64,000 nt of DNA, taken from the NCBI RefSeq assembly GCF_900129325.1, contig NZ_FQUP01000001.1, positions 1,116,001 through 1,180,000 of the forward strand, in the 5' to 3' direction. This stretch comes from Kaistia soli DSM 19436 (GTDB lineage Bacteria > Pseudomonadota > Alphaproteobacteria > Rhizobiales > Kaistiaceae). The position numbers and the translations under genes were made by a program. The first letter of the stretch is position 1. The number at the start of each line of letters is the position of its first letter. The notes below the pieces were generated by a model that did not search any database, was not told the DNA's origin, and saw nothing but the letters and a program-made list of their open reading frames with translations. Of the stretch, positions 44,710 through 53,319 are shown piece after piece.

Positions 44710-46865
44710 GCCGCCATCTTGCCGCCGCAGCGCTTGTCTGCATCCTGCTTCATTCCGGACGGTCGGACGCGTGGGCGGACACCGCTGGCGCGACAGAAGC
44801 GGTTTCGGCCACGGTCACGCCTGGCCGGTCCTTCCCGCCCGAACTCGCGCCCGAATTTGGCAAAGGATGGCCGTGCGGCGACGGCAGCCCTTCGTCAACT
44901 GCGCAAGGGTCCATAGCTCAAAAAGCGACGGGCGCCGTGTTCCATGTCTCGACGGAAGGACGGGACGACTGGAGCGGCCGTCTTGCGAAGCCGAACGACG
45001 CCGGCAGCGACGGCCCTTTCGCCAGCATCGAAGCGGCACGTGACGCCGTGCGTACAGCCGCCGTCCCCGGCCGGATCGTCGTTGCGGGCGGCGATTACTA
45101 TCTGACACAGCCGGTGCTGTTCAATGCTGAAGACAGGGGGCTGGCGATCGTCGCAGCCTGTGGCGAGAGGCCGGTGCTGCATGGTGGCACGCTTGTGGAA
45201 GGATGGACGAAGACCGACCAAGGCCGCTGGACAGCTGCGCTGCCGCCATCCATCCGGGACAGCAACGTCACAGCCTTGTTCGTCGACGGCGATGCGCGCC
45301 CGCTCGCGCGCTATCCCGATGCACCGACCGCCGGCGATCCGCGGAAGGGGTGGCTCTTCGCCGCCAAGCCGACAGCCGACCAATGGCAGGGCAACACTGA
45401 GTTTCGCTATCATCGTGAGGATCTGCCCAAAATCGAGGAGCCGAAACGGGTTGTCGCGCATATTCTCGGCGGCTTCAGCCCGGGCAGCCAATGGGGCAGC
45501 GACACGCTGCCGGTGACCGCGATCGATACCACGACTGACACCGTGCATACTGAAGGGACGGGCTATTTCTTCACTGCCGAAGGCAGCCGTTACTTTCTTG
45601 CCGGCGCACAGGAATTTCTCACTGCGCCGGGGGAGTGGTGGCAAGACAGGGATGCCGGACGGATCGACTATATAGCCGACGATCCGACATTTCCGCGCGC
45701 CAAAGTCATTGCCGGCGTCCTGCCGACATTCTTCCGGCTGCAAGGGGCCGATCAAATGCTGATCGCCGGGCTGGAGCTGCGCGACGGCGCACCGCTCGGC
45801 AGCGGCAAGCTTGGCACCGATACGCGCGGCTTTGGCGCCATCCGGTTGGAACAGGCCAATGGTGTAGCGGTCGTCGACAATGTCATCGAAAATGTCGGCG
45901 TCGGCATCCATGTCTCGGAGAGTGCCGATGTCCTGATCGCGGGCAACGAGATCAGCCATATTGCCGGCACTGGCATCTATATCGGCACCGAATACGGTCG
46001 CTTCGGCAAGTCGATTGGCGCGCGGGTCCTGTCGAACCACATCCACGATATCGGCACCGTCTATTTCGAGAGCGCCGGAATCTTCTTCCAGGCGGCCGAC
46101 ACGATCAGGATCGCGGATAACCTGATCGAGGATCTGTCGCAGTTCGGCATTGCGGGTGGGTCGATCTGGGGCAGTGACGACAGCGTCCACGACGCCGTCA
46201 TCGAGGACAATGCCGTGCACCGGGCCAATCAGCAGACGGCGGATGGGGGGGCCATCAAGCTGATGGGCATGCAGGCCGATTCCCTCGATAGCATCATCCG
46301 CCGCAATCTCGTCACCGATACCGACCAGCTGATGAATCGTGCCGACGGAACATTCTGGCCGGCGCGTTATGAGAGCACGAGCGAGTGGCCAACGCCCATC
46401 AGCTGGGCGATCTATCTCGACGGCAAGGCCAGTGGCGTCCTGATCGAGGACAACACCCTGTCGCGGAATGTGTCAGCCATCGGTATCAATGGCGGCTGGA
46501 GCAATGTGGTGCGAGGCAACCGGATTTCCGATGGCTTCGGCTCGGCCTTCCGCATCGACGACGGCTCGGGCCGTGATTGGCGCCCAGACTGGGCCGAGCC
46601 AAACCGCATCGAAGACAACAGCGTGACCCTCACGGCGGAAGACGGTCTGGCCGCTTCGGTCTATGCCCCCGGACATGGCGCCAGCTATGTCCATTTCGTG
46701 CGCAATCACTATTTCGGTCCTCTGGACAGCCACAGCTTCCAGTATCAGCCAAACGTCATGGCCTCCGGGCAGTTCGGCAGCCTCGCCGACCTCCAGAGCG
46801 CGGGGCTCGACGAGGGCAGCAGCATCATGCCGGCGGACCCGGCGTCGCCGGAAGTGCTGCCATAG
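44706..46865 (+). CDS. Secreted right-handed parallel beta-helix protein
   Basis: A 719-residue exported protein starting at a GTG that overlaps the polymerase stop (GTGA). The N-terminus is a signal peptide ending near SDAWA. A segment typical of polysaccharide-modifying beta-helix proteins follows (VFHVSTEGRDDWSGRLAKPNDAGSDGPFASIEAARDAVR). From about residue 370 there are many PbH1-type turns (VVDNVIENVGVGIHVSESADVLIAGNEISHIAGTGIYIG). Such proteins are lyases, epimerases or hydrolases of polysaccharides. Tight coupling to Wzy suggests it trims or modifies the exported polymer. The catalytic residues could not be identified. Confidence 0.82.
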   Translation: MSRHLAAAALVCILLHSGRSDAWADTAGATEAVSATVTPGRSFPPELAPEFGKGWPCGDGSPSSTAQGSIAQKATGAVFHVSTEGRDDWSGRLAKPNDAGSDGPFASIEAARDAVRTAAVPGRIVVAGGDYYLTQPVLFNAEDRGLAIVAACGERPVLHGGTLVEGWTKTDQGRWTAALPPSIRDSNVTALFVDGDARPLARYPDAPTAGDPRKGWLFAAKPTADQWQGNTEFRYHREDLPKIEEPKRVVAHILGGFSPGSQWGSDTLPVTAIDTTTDTVHTEGTGYFFTAEGSRYFLAGAQEFLTAPGEWWQDRDAGRIDYIADDPTFPRAKVIAGVLPTFFRLQGADQMLIAGLELRDGAPLGSGKLGTDTRGFGAIRLEQANGVAVVDNVIENVGVGIHVSESADVLIAGNEISHIAGTGIYIGTEYGRFGKSIGARVLSNHIHDIGTVYFESAGIFFQAADTIRIADNLIEDLSQFGIAGGSIWGSDDSVHDAVIEDNAVHRANQQTADGGAIKLMGMQADSLDSIIRRNLVTDTDQLMNRADGTFWPARYESTSEWPTPISWAIYLDGKASGVLIEDNTLSRNVSAIGINGGWSNVVRGNRISDGFGSAFRIDDGSGRDWRPDWAEPNRIEDNSVTLTAEDGLAASVYAPGHGASYVHFVRNHYFGPLDSHSFQYQPNVMASGQFGSLADLQSAGLDEGSSIMPADPASPEVLP

Positions 46866-47017
46866 TTTGGCACTGCAGGCTCGCGCGGCTGCGTATGGCG
46901 GCCTTCACATTCGTGCATCGGATCTTTGGCAGCCGAGACCATGTTCCCACATGGGCCGAGGCGCTTTGCGCATTCTCAAACGGCAGATGATCCCTTTGGC
47001 CGGATGGATGTCCGTCT

Positions 47018-47046
47018 CTAACCCCCATCCACCTTAGGAAGTAGGC
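47018..47046 (+). promoter_or_regulatory. C-rich upstream motif, copy 2 (before the amino-sugar operon)
   Basis: The stretch begins CTAACCCCCATCCACC and ends TTAGGAAGTAGG. It matches copy 1 at 28059-28091 at most positions, with a two-base gap. It lies about 117 bases before the acetyltransferase start in a 300-base intergenic region that shows no other feature. Confidence 0.5.
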
Positions 47047-47163
47047 AACGCCCCATCGGGCAATGCCCATTTTGGTCGGGTTTCAGCGACCCGGAAACCG
47101 GCTATCTCAAAGATGTTCAATAGCAACGGCAACAACATCTCACGACTCGAGGGCCGCTCAACG

Positions 47164-47721
47164 ATGCCGATCAATTCAAGCTCTATCGCAGACGACGTCG
47201 TTATTTCTTATCCAGATCTCGTCAACATCTATGGCTGCCAAATCGGCGCCGGGTCACGGGTCGGCCCCTTCGTCGAAATCCAGAAGGGCAGCAAGATCGG
47301 CCGTCGCTGCAAGATATCATCACACTCCTTCATCTGCGAAGGTGTCACGATCGAGGACGAGGTGATGGTGGCGCATGGCGTCATGTTCACCAATGGCCTC
47401 TACCCGCGCTCGACGAATCCGGATGGTTCGCTGCAGCGGGACGGCGACTGGGAGTGTACGCCGACACTGGTGAAGCGCGGCGCGTCGCTCGGCTCGAATT
47501 CCACCATCGTGTGTGGTGTCACCATCGGGGCCAATGCCCTGGTCGGGGCCGGAGCCGTGGTGACACGAGATGTGCCGGACTTCGCCATCGTCGCCGGCGT
47601 CCCTGCGCGCATCATCGGCGATGTGCGGTCCGGAAGCCCGGACGCCCCTCATCCCAACAGCTTGCGAAACACGAATGGCGGTCATTCCGCAGCCAAGGTG
47701 GACGAACCATGCCAGGCATAG
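47164..47721 (+). CDS. Hexapeptide-repeat N-acetyltransferase (WbpD/WlbB-like)
   Basis: A 185-residue left-handed beta-helix acyltransferase. Hexapeptide turns run through most of the chain (IGAGSRVGPFVEIQKGSKIGRRCKI, VKRGASLGSNSTIVCGVTIGANALVGAGAVVTRDVPDFAIVAGVPARIIG). The loop VMVAHGVMFTNGLYPRS carries the catalytic His and the conserved NxxxPR-like segment seen in sugar 3-N-acetyltransferases. It precedes a Gfo/Idh oxidoreductase and a DegT aminotransferase, the set used to make UDP-3-acetamido sugars. The ATG at 47164 is preferred over 47113. Confidence 0.87.
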   Translation: MPINSSSIADDVVISYPDLVNIYGCQIGAGSRVGPFVEIQKGSKIGRRCKISSHSFICEGVTIEDEVMVAHGVMFTNGLYPRSTNPDGSLQRDGDWECTPTLVKRGASLGSNSTIVCGVTIGANALVGAGAVVTRDVPDFAIVAGVPARIIGDVRSGSPDAPHPNSLRNTNGGHSAAKVDEPCQA

Positions 47722-48737
47722 GTCTCATCGGATACGGCTATTGGGGGCCCAACCTTGCCCGGGCGATCGCCGAAGTCGACGCGGCCGCGCTTAGCGCGAT
47801 CGCTGACATGTCGCCAGCGGCGCTCGAACGTGCCGGGCGCCGTCATCCATCGGCGCGCCTGCTCACCGACTGGCGCGACCTCATCGCGGATCCCGCGATC
47901 GACGCCGTCGTGATCTCGACGCCGGTCAGCACGCATTTCGACATGGCGCTCGCTGCGCTTCGCGCTGGCAAGCATGTCCTCGTCGAAAAGCCGATCACCG
48001 ACAACGTCTTCAAGGCATCGCTGCTGGTCGAGGAGGCGGCACGCCGATCGCTCGTCCTGATGGTCGATCACACCTTCATCTACACAGGCGCGGTCCGGAA
48101 GATCAAAGACCTCATCACCGACGGCTCGATCGGCGACGTCTATTGCTATGATGCGACGCGGGTCAATCTCGGCCTTCTCCAGAAAGACGTCAGCGTCATC
48201 TGGGACCTTGCGGTGCATGACTTCGCGATCCTCGATTTCCTCATCGAGGCACGCCCGGTTGCCATCTCCGCAAGCGCCGCAGCGTTCCTGCCCAACAGCC
48301 CCGAGACGATGGCGCATCTTTCCATCTATTTCGACGACGGCGCCATGGCCCATCTCAACGTCAACTGGATGTCGCCGGTCAAGATCAGGCAGACGCTGAT
48401 CAGCGGCCGCCAGCGCATGATCATCTATGACGACATGCAGAACAGCGAGAAGATCAAGGTTTATGATCGCGGCGTCGATCTTGCCGAAGGCCAAGATGAC
48501 GATCGCGAGCGGCGGGTTTCCTATCGGATGGGTGAGATGTGGGCGCCCCAGATCTCGACCAAGGAAGCGCTGATCACGGAAATCGAGCAGTTCGTGCACA
48601 GCATCGAGAGCGCGGAGCGGCCCCCCTCGGATGGCGAGAGCGGACTGCGCGTCGTCGAGATGCTGGCGGCAGCGACCCGATCGGCCGCGCTGCGCGGTCA
48701 GCCCATGGAACTCGTTGATCTGAGGCGTGCATCATGA
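47709..48737 (+). CDS. Gfo/Idh/MocA family sugar-nucleotide oxidoreductase (WlbA/WbpB-like)
   Basis: A 342-residue NAD-dependent dehydrogenase. The N-terminal Rossmann motif reads GLIGYGYWGPNLAR, and the cofactor/catalytic Lys lies in HVLVEKPIT. The later DLAVHDFAILDFL supplies the His of the family active site. In WlbA/WbpB systems the enzyme oxidises C3 of a UDP-sugar before amination. It overlaps the acetyltransferase by 13 bases and the following aminotransferase by 4, a tight operon. Confidence 0.89.
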   Translation: MPGIGLIGYGYWGPNLARAIAEVDAAALSAIADMSPAALERAGRRHPSARLLTDWRDLIADPAIDAVVISTPVSTHFDMALAALRAGKHVLVEKPITDNVFKASLLVEEAARRSLVLMVDHTFIYTGAVRKIKDLITDGSIGDVYCYDATRVNLGLLQKDVSVIWDLAVHDFAILDFLIEARPVAISASAAAFLPNSPETMAHLSIYFDDGAMAHLNVNWMSPVKIRQTLISGRQRMIIYDDMQNSEKIKVYDRGVDLAEGQDDDRERRVSYRMGEMWAPQISTKEALITEIEQFVHSIESAERPPSDGESGLRVVEMLAAATRSAALRGQPMELVDLRRAS

Positions 48738-49849
48738 TTCCTTTCCTTGATCTTCGCGCGCAATATGCCTCGATCGGCCCTCAGCTCGAGGCGGCCGTGA
48801 TCGCGACCATGCGCGACGGCACCTTCGTCCTTGGCGAGCGCGTCGAGCGCTTCGAGAACAATTTCGCCGCCTATTGCGGCACGGACCACGCCGTGGCGGT
48901 CAACTCCGGCACGTCGGCTCTTCACCTAGCGCTCCTCGCCGCCGGCATCGGTCCGGGCGACGAGGTGATCACCGTGCCGGCGACCTTCGTCGCGACCACC
49001 GCGGCGATCGTCTATACCGGCGCAACGCCTGTGTTCGTCGACATCGATCCGATCACCTGGACCATGTCGCCCGAGCTCATCGCCGACAAGGTGACCAGCC
49101 GGACCAAGGCGATCATGCCGGTGCATCTGCACGGCCGGCTGGCCGACATGGCATCCATCTGCGCCATGGCCCGTCTTCTCGGCCTCATAGTGATCGAAGA
49201 CGCCGCCCAGGCGCACGGAGCCGAGCGAGACGGCACACGCGCCGGCGCCTTCGGGGACATCGGCTGCTTCAGCTTCTATCCCGGCAAGAATCTTGGCGGT
49301 TGCGGCGAAGGCGGCATCGTCACCACCAACCGGGCCGACTTTGCGGCCACCATCCGCTCGTTGCGCGACTGGGGCCAGGAGGGCAAGTACAACCATGTCC
49401 GCCATGGCTTCAACTTCCGGATGGACACGGTCCAGGGTGCCGTCCTCGACGTGAAGCTGCCCCATCTTGATCGCTGGAACAGCCAGCGACGGCGGATCGC
49501 CAACATCTACAACGATCATCTTCGCGGACGGCTGGGCCTCCCGGCCGGGCCGATCGGTCTTGATCATTCCTGCCATGTCTATGCGGTCCAGTCCGAGGAG
49601 CGCGGCGACTTGCGGGCGACCCTCAACGATGCCGGCATCGCGACGGGCATTCACTATCCCGTGCCCGTTCATCTCCAGCCGGCCTATGCGCAGCTCGGCT
49701 ACAGGGCTGGCGATTTTCCTGTCGCCGAGGCGCTGGCGCGCCGGTCGCTGTCTCTGCCGCTCTTTCCCGAACTATCGGACGACCAGGTCGCCTTCATCGT
49801 CGATGTCGTCAACGACGCGACGCTGCAGGACATCGTCCAGACCGCCTGA
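48734..49849 (+). CDS. DegT/DnrJ/EryC1/StrS aminotransferase, first copy
   Basis: A 371-residue PLP-dependent sugar aminotransferase. The Schiff-base lysine is Lys185 in CFSFYPGKNLGGCGEGG. The PLP-phosphate segment NSGTSALHLAL and the Asp-containing VIEDAAQAHGA are also intact. It probably aminates the 3-keto sugar made by the preceding Gfo/Idh enzyme; WbpE/WlbC are the nearest functional models. Its ATG overlaps the previous stop. Confidence 0.91.
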   Translation: MIPFLDLRAQYASIGPQLEAAVIATMRDGTFVLGERVERFENNFAAYCGTDHAVAVNSGTSALHLALLAAGIGPGDEVITVPATFVATTAAIVYTGATPVFVDIDPITWTMSPELIADKVTSRTKAIMPVHLHGRLADMASICAMARLLGLIVIEDAAQAHGAERDGTRAGAFGDIGCFSFYPGKNLGGCGEGGIVTTNRADFAATIRSLRDWGQEGKYNHVRHGFNFRMDTVQGAVLDVKLPHLDRWNSQRRRIANIYNDHLRGRLGLPAGPIGLDHSCHVYAVQSEERGDLRATLNDAGIATGIHYPVPVHLQPAYAQLGYRAGDFPVAEALARRSLSLPLFPELSDDQVAFIVDVVNDATLQDIVQTA

Positions 49850-49867
49850 ACCCTTGAGGAGGCACTC

Positions 49868-50860
49868 GTGAACATGCTGAACGGGGCGCGCGTCCTGGTG
49901 ACCGGCGGCGCCGGATTCATCGGGTCCCATATCGTCGATCAACTGGTGACGGCCGGCTGCCGTGAGATTGTCGTCATCGACAATATGATCCGAGGTCGGG
50001 CCGCCAATCTTGCCGGGGCGCTCAAATCCAGCCGGGTTGAGATCATCGAAGGCGACATCCGCGATACCGCCTTGATGGAGAGGCTCGTCGCGAACACCGA
50101 CACGGTGTTCCATCAGGCGGCATTGCGCATCACGCATTGCGCCGCCGAGCCCGACGAGGCGATGCAGGTCATGGTGGATGCCACATATCGTCTGCTGCGC
50201 CTCTGCACCGAGTGCAACGTTCGCAAGGTCGTCATGGCCTCCTCGGCGTCGATCTACGGCATGGCAGCGCATTTCCCGACGACGGAGAGCGACCATCCGT
50301 ACGCGAACCGGACGCTTTACGGCGCGGCGAAGTCTTTCGGCGAGGGTCTGCTGCGTTCGTTCAACGACATGTACGGACTCGATTATGTCGCGCTGCGGTA
50401 TTTCAACGTCTACGGCCCGCGCATGGACATCCACGGCCGCTACACCGAGGTGATGGTGCGCTGGATGGAGCGGATTGAGGCCGGAGAGCCGCCGCTGATC
50501 TTCGGCGACGGCCTGCAGACCATGGACATGATCCACGTCACCGACGTGGCGCGCGCCAACATTCTTGCCGCTACCGCGCCGGCCACCGACGCCGTCTTCA
50601 ATGTCGGCTCGGGCACGGAGACCTCGCTGCTCGAACTCGCCGGGATCTTTGCAGTCGCAATGGGGCGCCCCGCCCTGCAGCCTGTCCATCAGGAAGCCCG
50701 CTCGATCAATCCCGTGCCGCGCCGGCTTGCCTCGACCAAGGCAGCGGAGGAAGCCCTGGGTTTCCGCGCTCGTGTCGGTCAACAGGAGGGAATCAGCGAT
50801 CTCGTCGCCTGGTGGCGCGGCGAGAAGAAGGCGCAACAGGTCGAGGAGATGGCATCGTGA
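49868..50860 (+). CDS. NAD-dependent epimerase/dehydratase (extended SDR)
   Basis: A 330-residue sugar-nucleotide enzyme. The cofactor loop is [17 protein letters not shown], the catalytic block is SSASIYG with TLYGAAK, and the typical [12 protein letters not shown] follows. It may epimerise or dehydrate a UDP- or dTDP-hexose. The pattern of [19 protein letters not shown] differs from UXS and GalE, so I leave the substrate open. GAGGAGG five bases before the GTG at 49868 fixes the start. Its stop overlaps the second aminotransferase start. Confidence 0.88.
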   Translation: MNMLNGARVLVTGGAGFIGSHIVDQLVTAGCREIVVIDNMIRGRAANLAGALKSSRVEIIEGDIRDTALMERLVANTDTVFHQAALRITHCAAEPDEAMQVMVDATYRLLRLCTECNVRKVVMASSASIYGMAAHFPTTESDHPYANRTLYGAAKSFGEGLLRSFNDMYGLDYVALRYFNVYGPRMDIHGRYTEVMVRWMERIEAGEPPLIFGDGLQTMDMIHVTDVARANILAATAPATDAVFNVGSGTETSLLELAGIFAVAMGRPALQPVHQEARSINPVPRRLASTKAAEEALGFRARVGQQEGISDLVAWWRGEKKAQQVEEMAS

Positions 50861-52032
50861 TTCCGATTGCAAAACCTCTGCTCGGCCAGGAGGAAGCCGA
50901 CGCGGCCAGCCGGACGATCCTTTCGGGCTGGCTGACGCAAGGGCCGCAGGTCGCGGCCTTCGAAGCCGAGTTCGCCACGCTCGTCGGCGCCGACTACGCC
51001 TGCGCGGTTGCCAATTGCACCGTGGCGCTTCATCTCGCGCTGCTGGCGCTCGAGGTCGGCGAGGGCGACGAGGTTATCACTGTCAGCCACACCTTCATCG
51101 CGACCGCCAATGCGGTTCGGCAGTGCGGCGCCACGCCCGTTTTCATCGATATCGGGCCCGACGGCTTCAACATGGACCCGAAGCTCATCGCAAGGGCGAT
51201 CACCCCGCGCACCAAGGCGATCCTCTGCGTGCACCAGATGGGCATGCCATGCGACATGCGTTCCATCATGCGGGTGGCGCGGGCACACGGCCTTGCCGTA
51301 ATCGAGGATGCCGCCTGTGCGATTGGTTCACAGATCCGCGTCGGCTCCGAGTGGCAGGCGATCGGCGCGCCCCAGGGCGATATCGTCTGCTTCTCCTTCC
51401 ATCCCCGTAAGGTCCTGACCGTCGGCGACGGGGGCATGCTGACCACACGCAATCCGCAATGGGATGCTTTGTTCCGCCTCTGGCGCCAGCATGGCATGTC
51501 AGTCTCCGACACGGTGCGTCATGACAGCCGCAAAGTGCTTTTCGAGACCTATCCGGTGCGCGGCTTCAATTACCGGATGACGGACATCCAGGCTGCCGTC
51601 GGACGTGAGCAGTTGAAGCGCCTGCCCCAGATCATCGCCGCACGGCGGCGGCGGGCCGAGATCTACACCGCGGCGATCGCCCGGATGGATGGACTCGTCG
51701 CACCGAACGAACCGGATTGGGCCATGTCCAACTGGCAGAGCTACTGCGTGATGCTGGCACCCTGGCTCGATCAGCGCGCGATCATGCAGGCGATGCTGGA
51801 CGAAGGCATCTCAACGCGGCGCGGCATCATGTGCGTTCATATGGAAGACGCCTATTCCGACCTGCCAAGACAGCATTCGCTGCGTCGCTCCGAAATCGCG
51901 CGCGACCAATCGATCATTCTGCCGCTCTACCCGCAGCTCACCAATGAAGAGCAGCTGAAAGTCATCGAGACGCTTGCCGGTGCAGTCACAAAGTCGGCCA
52001 GTTCGCCGCTCAGGGCGGCCCAATCCTCATGA
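50857..52032 (+). CDS. DegT/DnrJ/EryC1/StrS aminotransferase, second copy
   Basis: A 391-residue PLP enzyme only distantly similar to the first copy in the same operon. Lys185 in [18 protein letters not shown] is the Schiff-base residue. [13 protein letters not shown] and [11 protein letters not shown] form the rest of the cofactor site. It resembles the group that makes perosamine or 4-amino-4,6-dideoxy sugars (HPRKxLTVGxGG). The start is the GTG at 50857, overlapping the preceding stop; an upstream frame exists but belongs to the epimerase region. Two different aminotransferases imply either a diamino sugar or two amino sugars in the polymer. Confidence 0.9.
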   Translation: MIPIAKPLLGQEEADAASRTILSGWLTQGPQVAAFEAEFATLVGADYACAVANCTVALHLALLALEVGEGDEVITVSHTFIATANAVRQCGATPVFIDIGPDGFNMDPKLIARAITPRTKAILCVHQMGMPCDMRSIMRVARAHGLAVIEDAACAIGSQIRVGSEWQAIGAPQGDIVCFSFHPRKVLTVGDGGMLTTRNPQWDALFRLWRQHGMSVSDTVRHDSRKVLFETYPVRGFNYRMTDIQAAVGREQLKRLPQIIAARRRRAEIYTAAIARMDGLVAPNEPDWAMSNWQSYCVMLAPWLDQRAIMQAMLDEGISTRRGIMCVHMEDAYSDLPRQHSLRRSEIARDQSIILPLYPQLTNEEQLKVIETLAGAVTKSASSPLRAAQSS

Positions 52033-53030
52033 CAATGGAACCCGCCGAAACGCATCCCGGCACCGAGGACGAGATGCTTCACAGCATGAGGCGCCGCATC
52101 GACATCCTGCATCTCGATCTCTCGAAGCTCCAGGTCGTCACAGAGGCGGCGACGGGCGCCTATGCCGCCACCGCCGTGATCGCCGCCATGGCGGGCGCGG
52201 AGGTCCATGCCTGCGCCCGCGACACCGTTCATCACGGCAGCGCCCGCGACGCGATCGATGCGACGCGGCGCTTGGCCCGCCTCGCCGGCGTCGAGACGCG
52301 GATTTCCTTTTCGATCGGCGTCTCCACGGCAGCGCTGAACAGCTGCAGTATTCTCACGAATTCGGGCCGTCTTCGGCCGATCACGCGCGATGTCATCCGA
52401 TTTCTGCCGCGTGAGGCCGTGATCGCCCTGATGTTCGAGGCATGGGAATTCCGTGGGACCGACTTCGATCTCCCGGCCTGCCGCGAGAACGGGATCCGTA
52501 TCGCAGCGGTCAACGAGCGCCACCCCGACGTCGCTGTGTTTCCGTTCCTGGGGCCGCTTTGCGTGCGCCTGCTCCGAGACGGCGACATGAACGTCGACGG
52601 CAAGCGCATCGCCGTGCTCTGCGACAACCCATTTGCCGAATTTCTGATCGAGGGGCTCAGGGAAGCCGGTGCGACTGCCGAGCTTTTCAACGACATTACG
52701 CCGATGCGTGAAGACAGCTGGGACGCGGTGGTGCTTTCGATGACGCCGCGCGACCGGCCGCTTGGCCGGGCCTCGATGGACATGATCGCCCGACGCGCTC
52801 CTGGCGCGCTTCTCGCCCAGTTCTGGGGCGACATCGACCGCGCCGCGGCGCGCGTTGCCAGCCTTCGCGTCTGGCCCCTGACCGAGCCCGGCCAGGGTCA
52901 TATGGGAATCCTCCTGAACCGCCTCGGCCCGGAGCCGATCATTCGCCTGCAGGCCGGAAGCCTCAAGGCAGCCGAGATGGTCTTTCGAGGCGAGCCCCTG
53001 CCGGCGGACGGCGTCGCCTCGCTTCTCTAG
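52029..53030 (+). CDS. Uncharacterised Rossmann-like protein coupled to the amino-sugar operon
   Basis: A 333-residue protein I cannot assign. It begins with an ATG overlapping the aminotransferase stop. The first third holds [20 protein letters not shown], then [21 protein letters not shown] middle segment reads [19 protein letters not shown] and [34 protein letters not shown]. The last third has a nucleotide-binding-like strand-turn-helix ([23 protein letters not shown]) and ends [24 protein letters not shown]. The layout recalls dehydrogenases with two alpha/beta domains. No signal peptide or membrane segment is seen. It is the last gene of the operon. Confidence 0.72.
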   Translation: MTMEPAETHPGTEDEMLHSMRRRIDILHLDLSKLQVVTEAATGAYAATAVIAAMAGAEVHACARDTVHHGSARDAIDATRRLARLAGVETRISFSIGVSTAALNSCSILTNSGRLRPITRDVIRFLPREAVIALMFEAWEFRGTDFDLPACRENGIRIAAVNERHPDVAVFPFLGPLCVRLLRDGDMNVDGKRIAVLCDNPFAEFLIEGLREAGATAELFNDITPMREDSWDAVVLSMTPRDRPLGRASMDMIARRAPGALLAQFWGDIDRAAARVASLRVWPLTEPGQGHMGILLNRLGPEPIIRLQAGSLKAAEMVFRGEPLPADGVASLL

Positions 53031-53319
53031 GTCCGAACCCAAAGGACGGTCGCTGAAGTCGGCGGATGCGCTCGGCCTATTGCCCGACGGTCGGCAAAAC
53101 ATACCGGCCTCAGGGCAGGACGGCGCAAATACTTCCGAGGCTTCATCCCGAGTTTCCGCCGGACGAGCCGTGACCATCGCGCCGCTGAACGATGATCGCA
53201 TGCAATATCCGACCAGCATAAAAAGGCCCGACATCAACAGCGGCGCTCGTCGAGAGCCCCGAACAAGAAAGTCCGGCGGCCGCGGCAAGGTCCCGTCCCT
53301 GTCGCGACCATTTGCCAAT

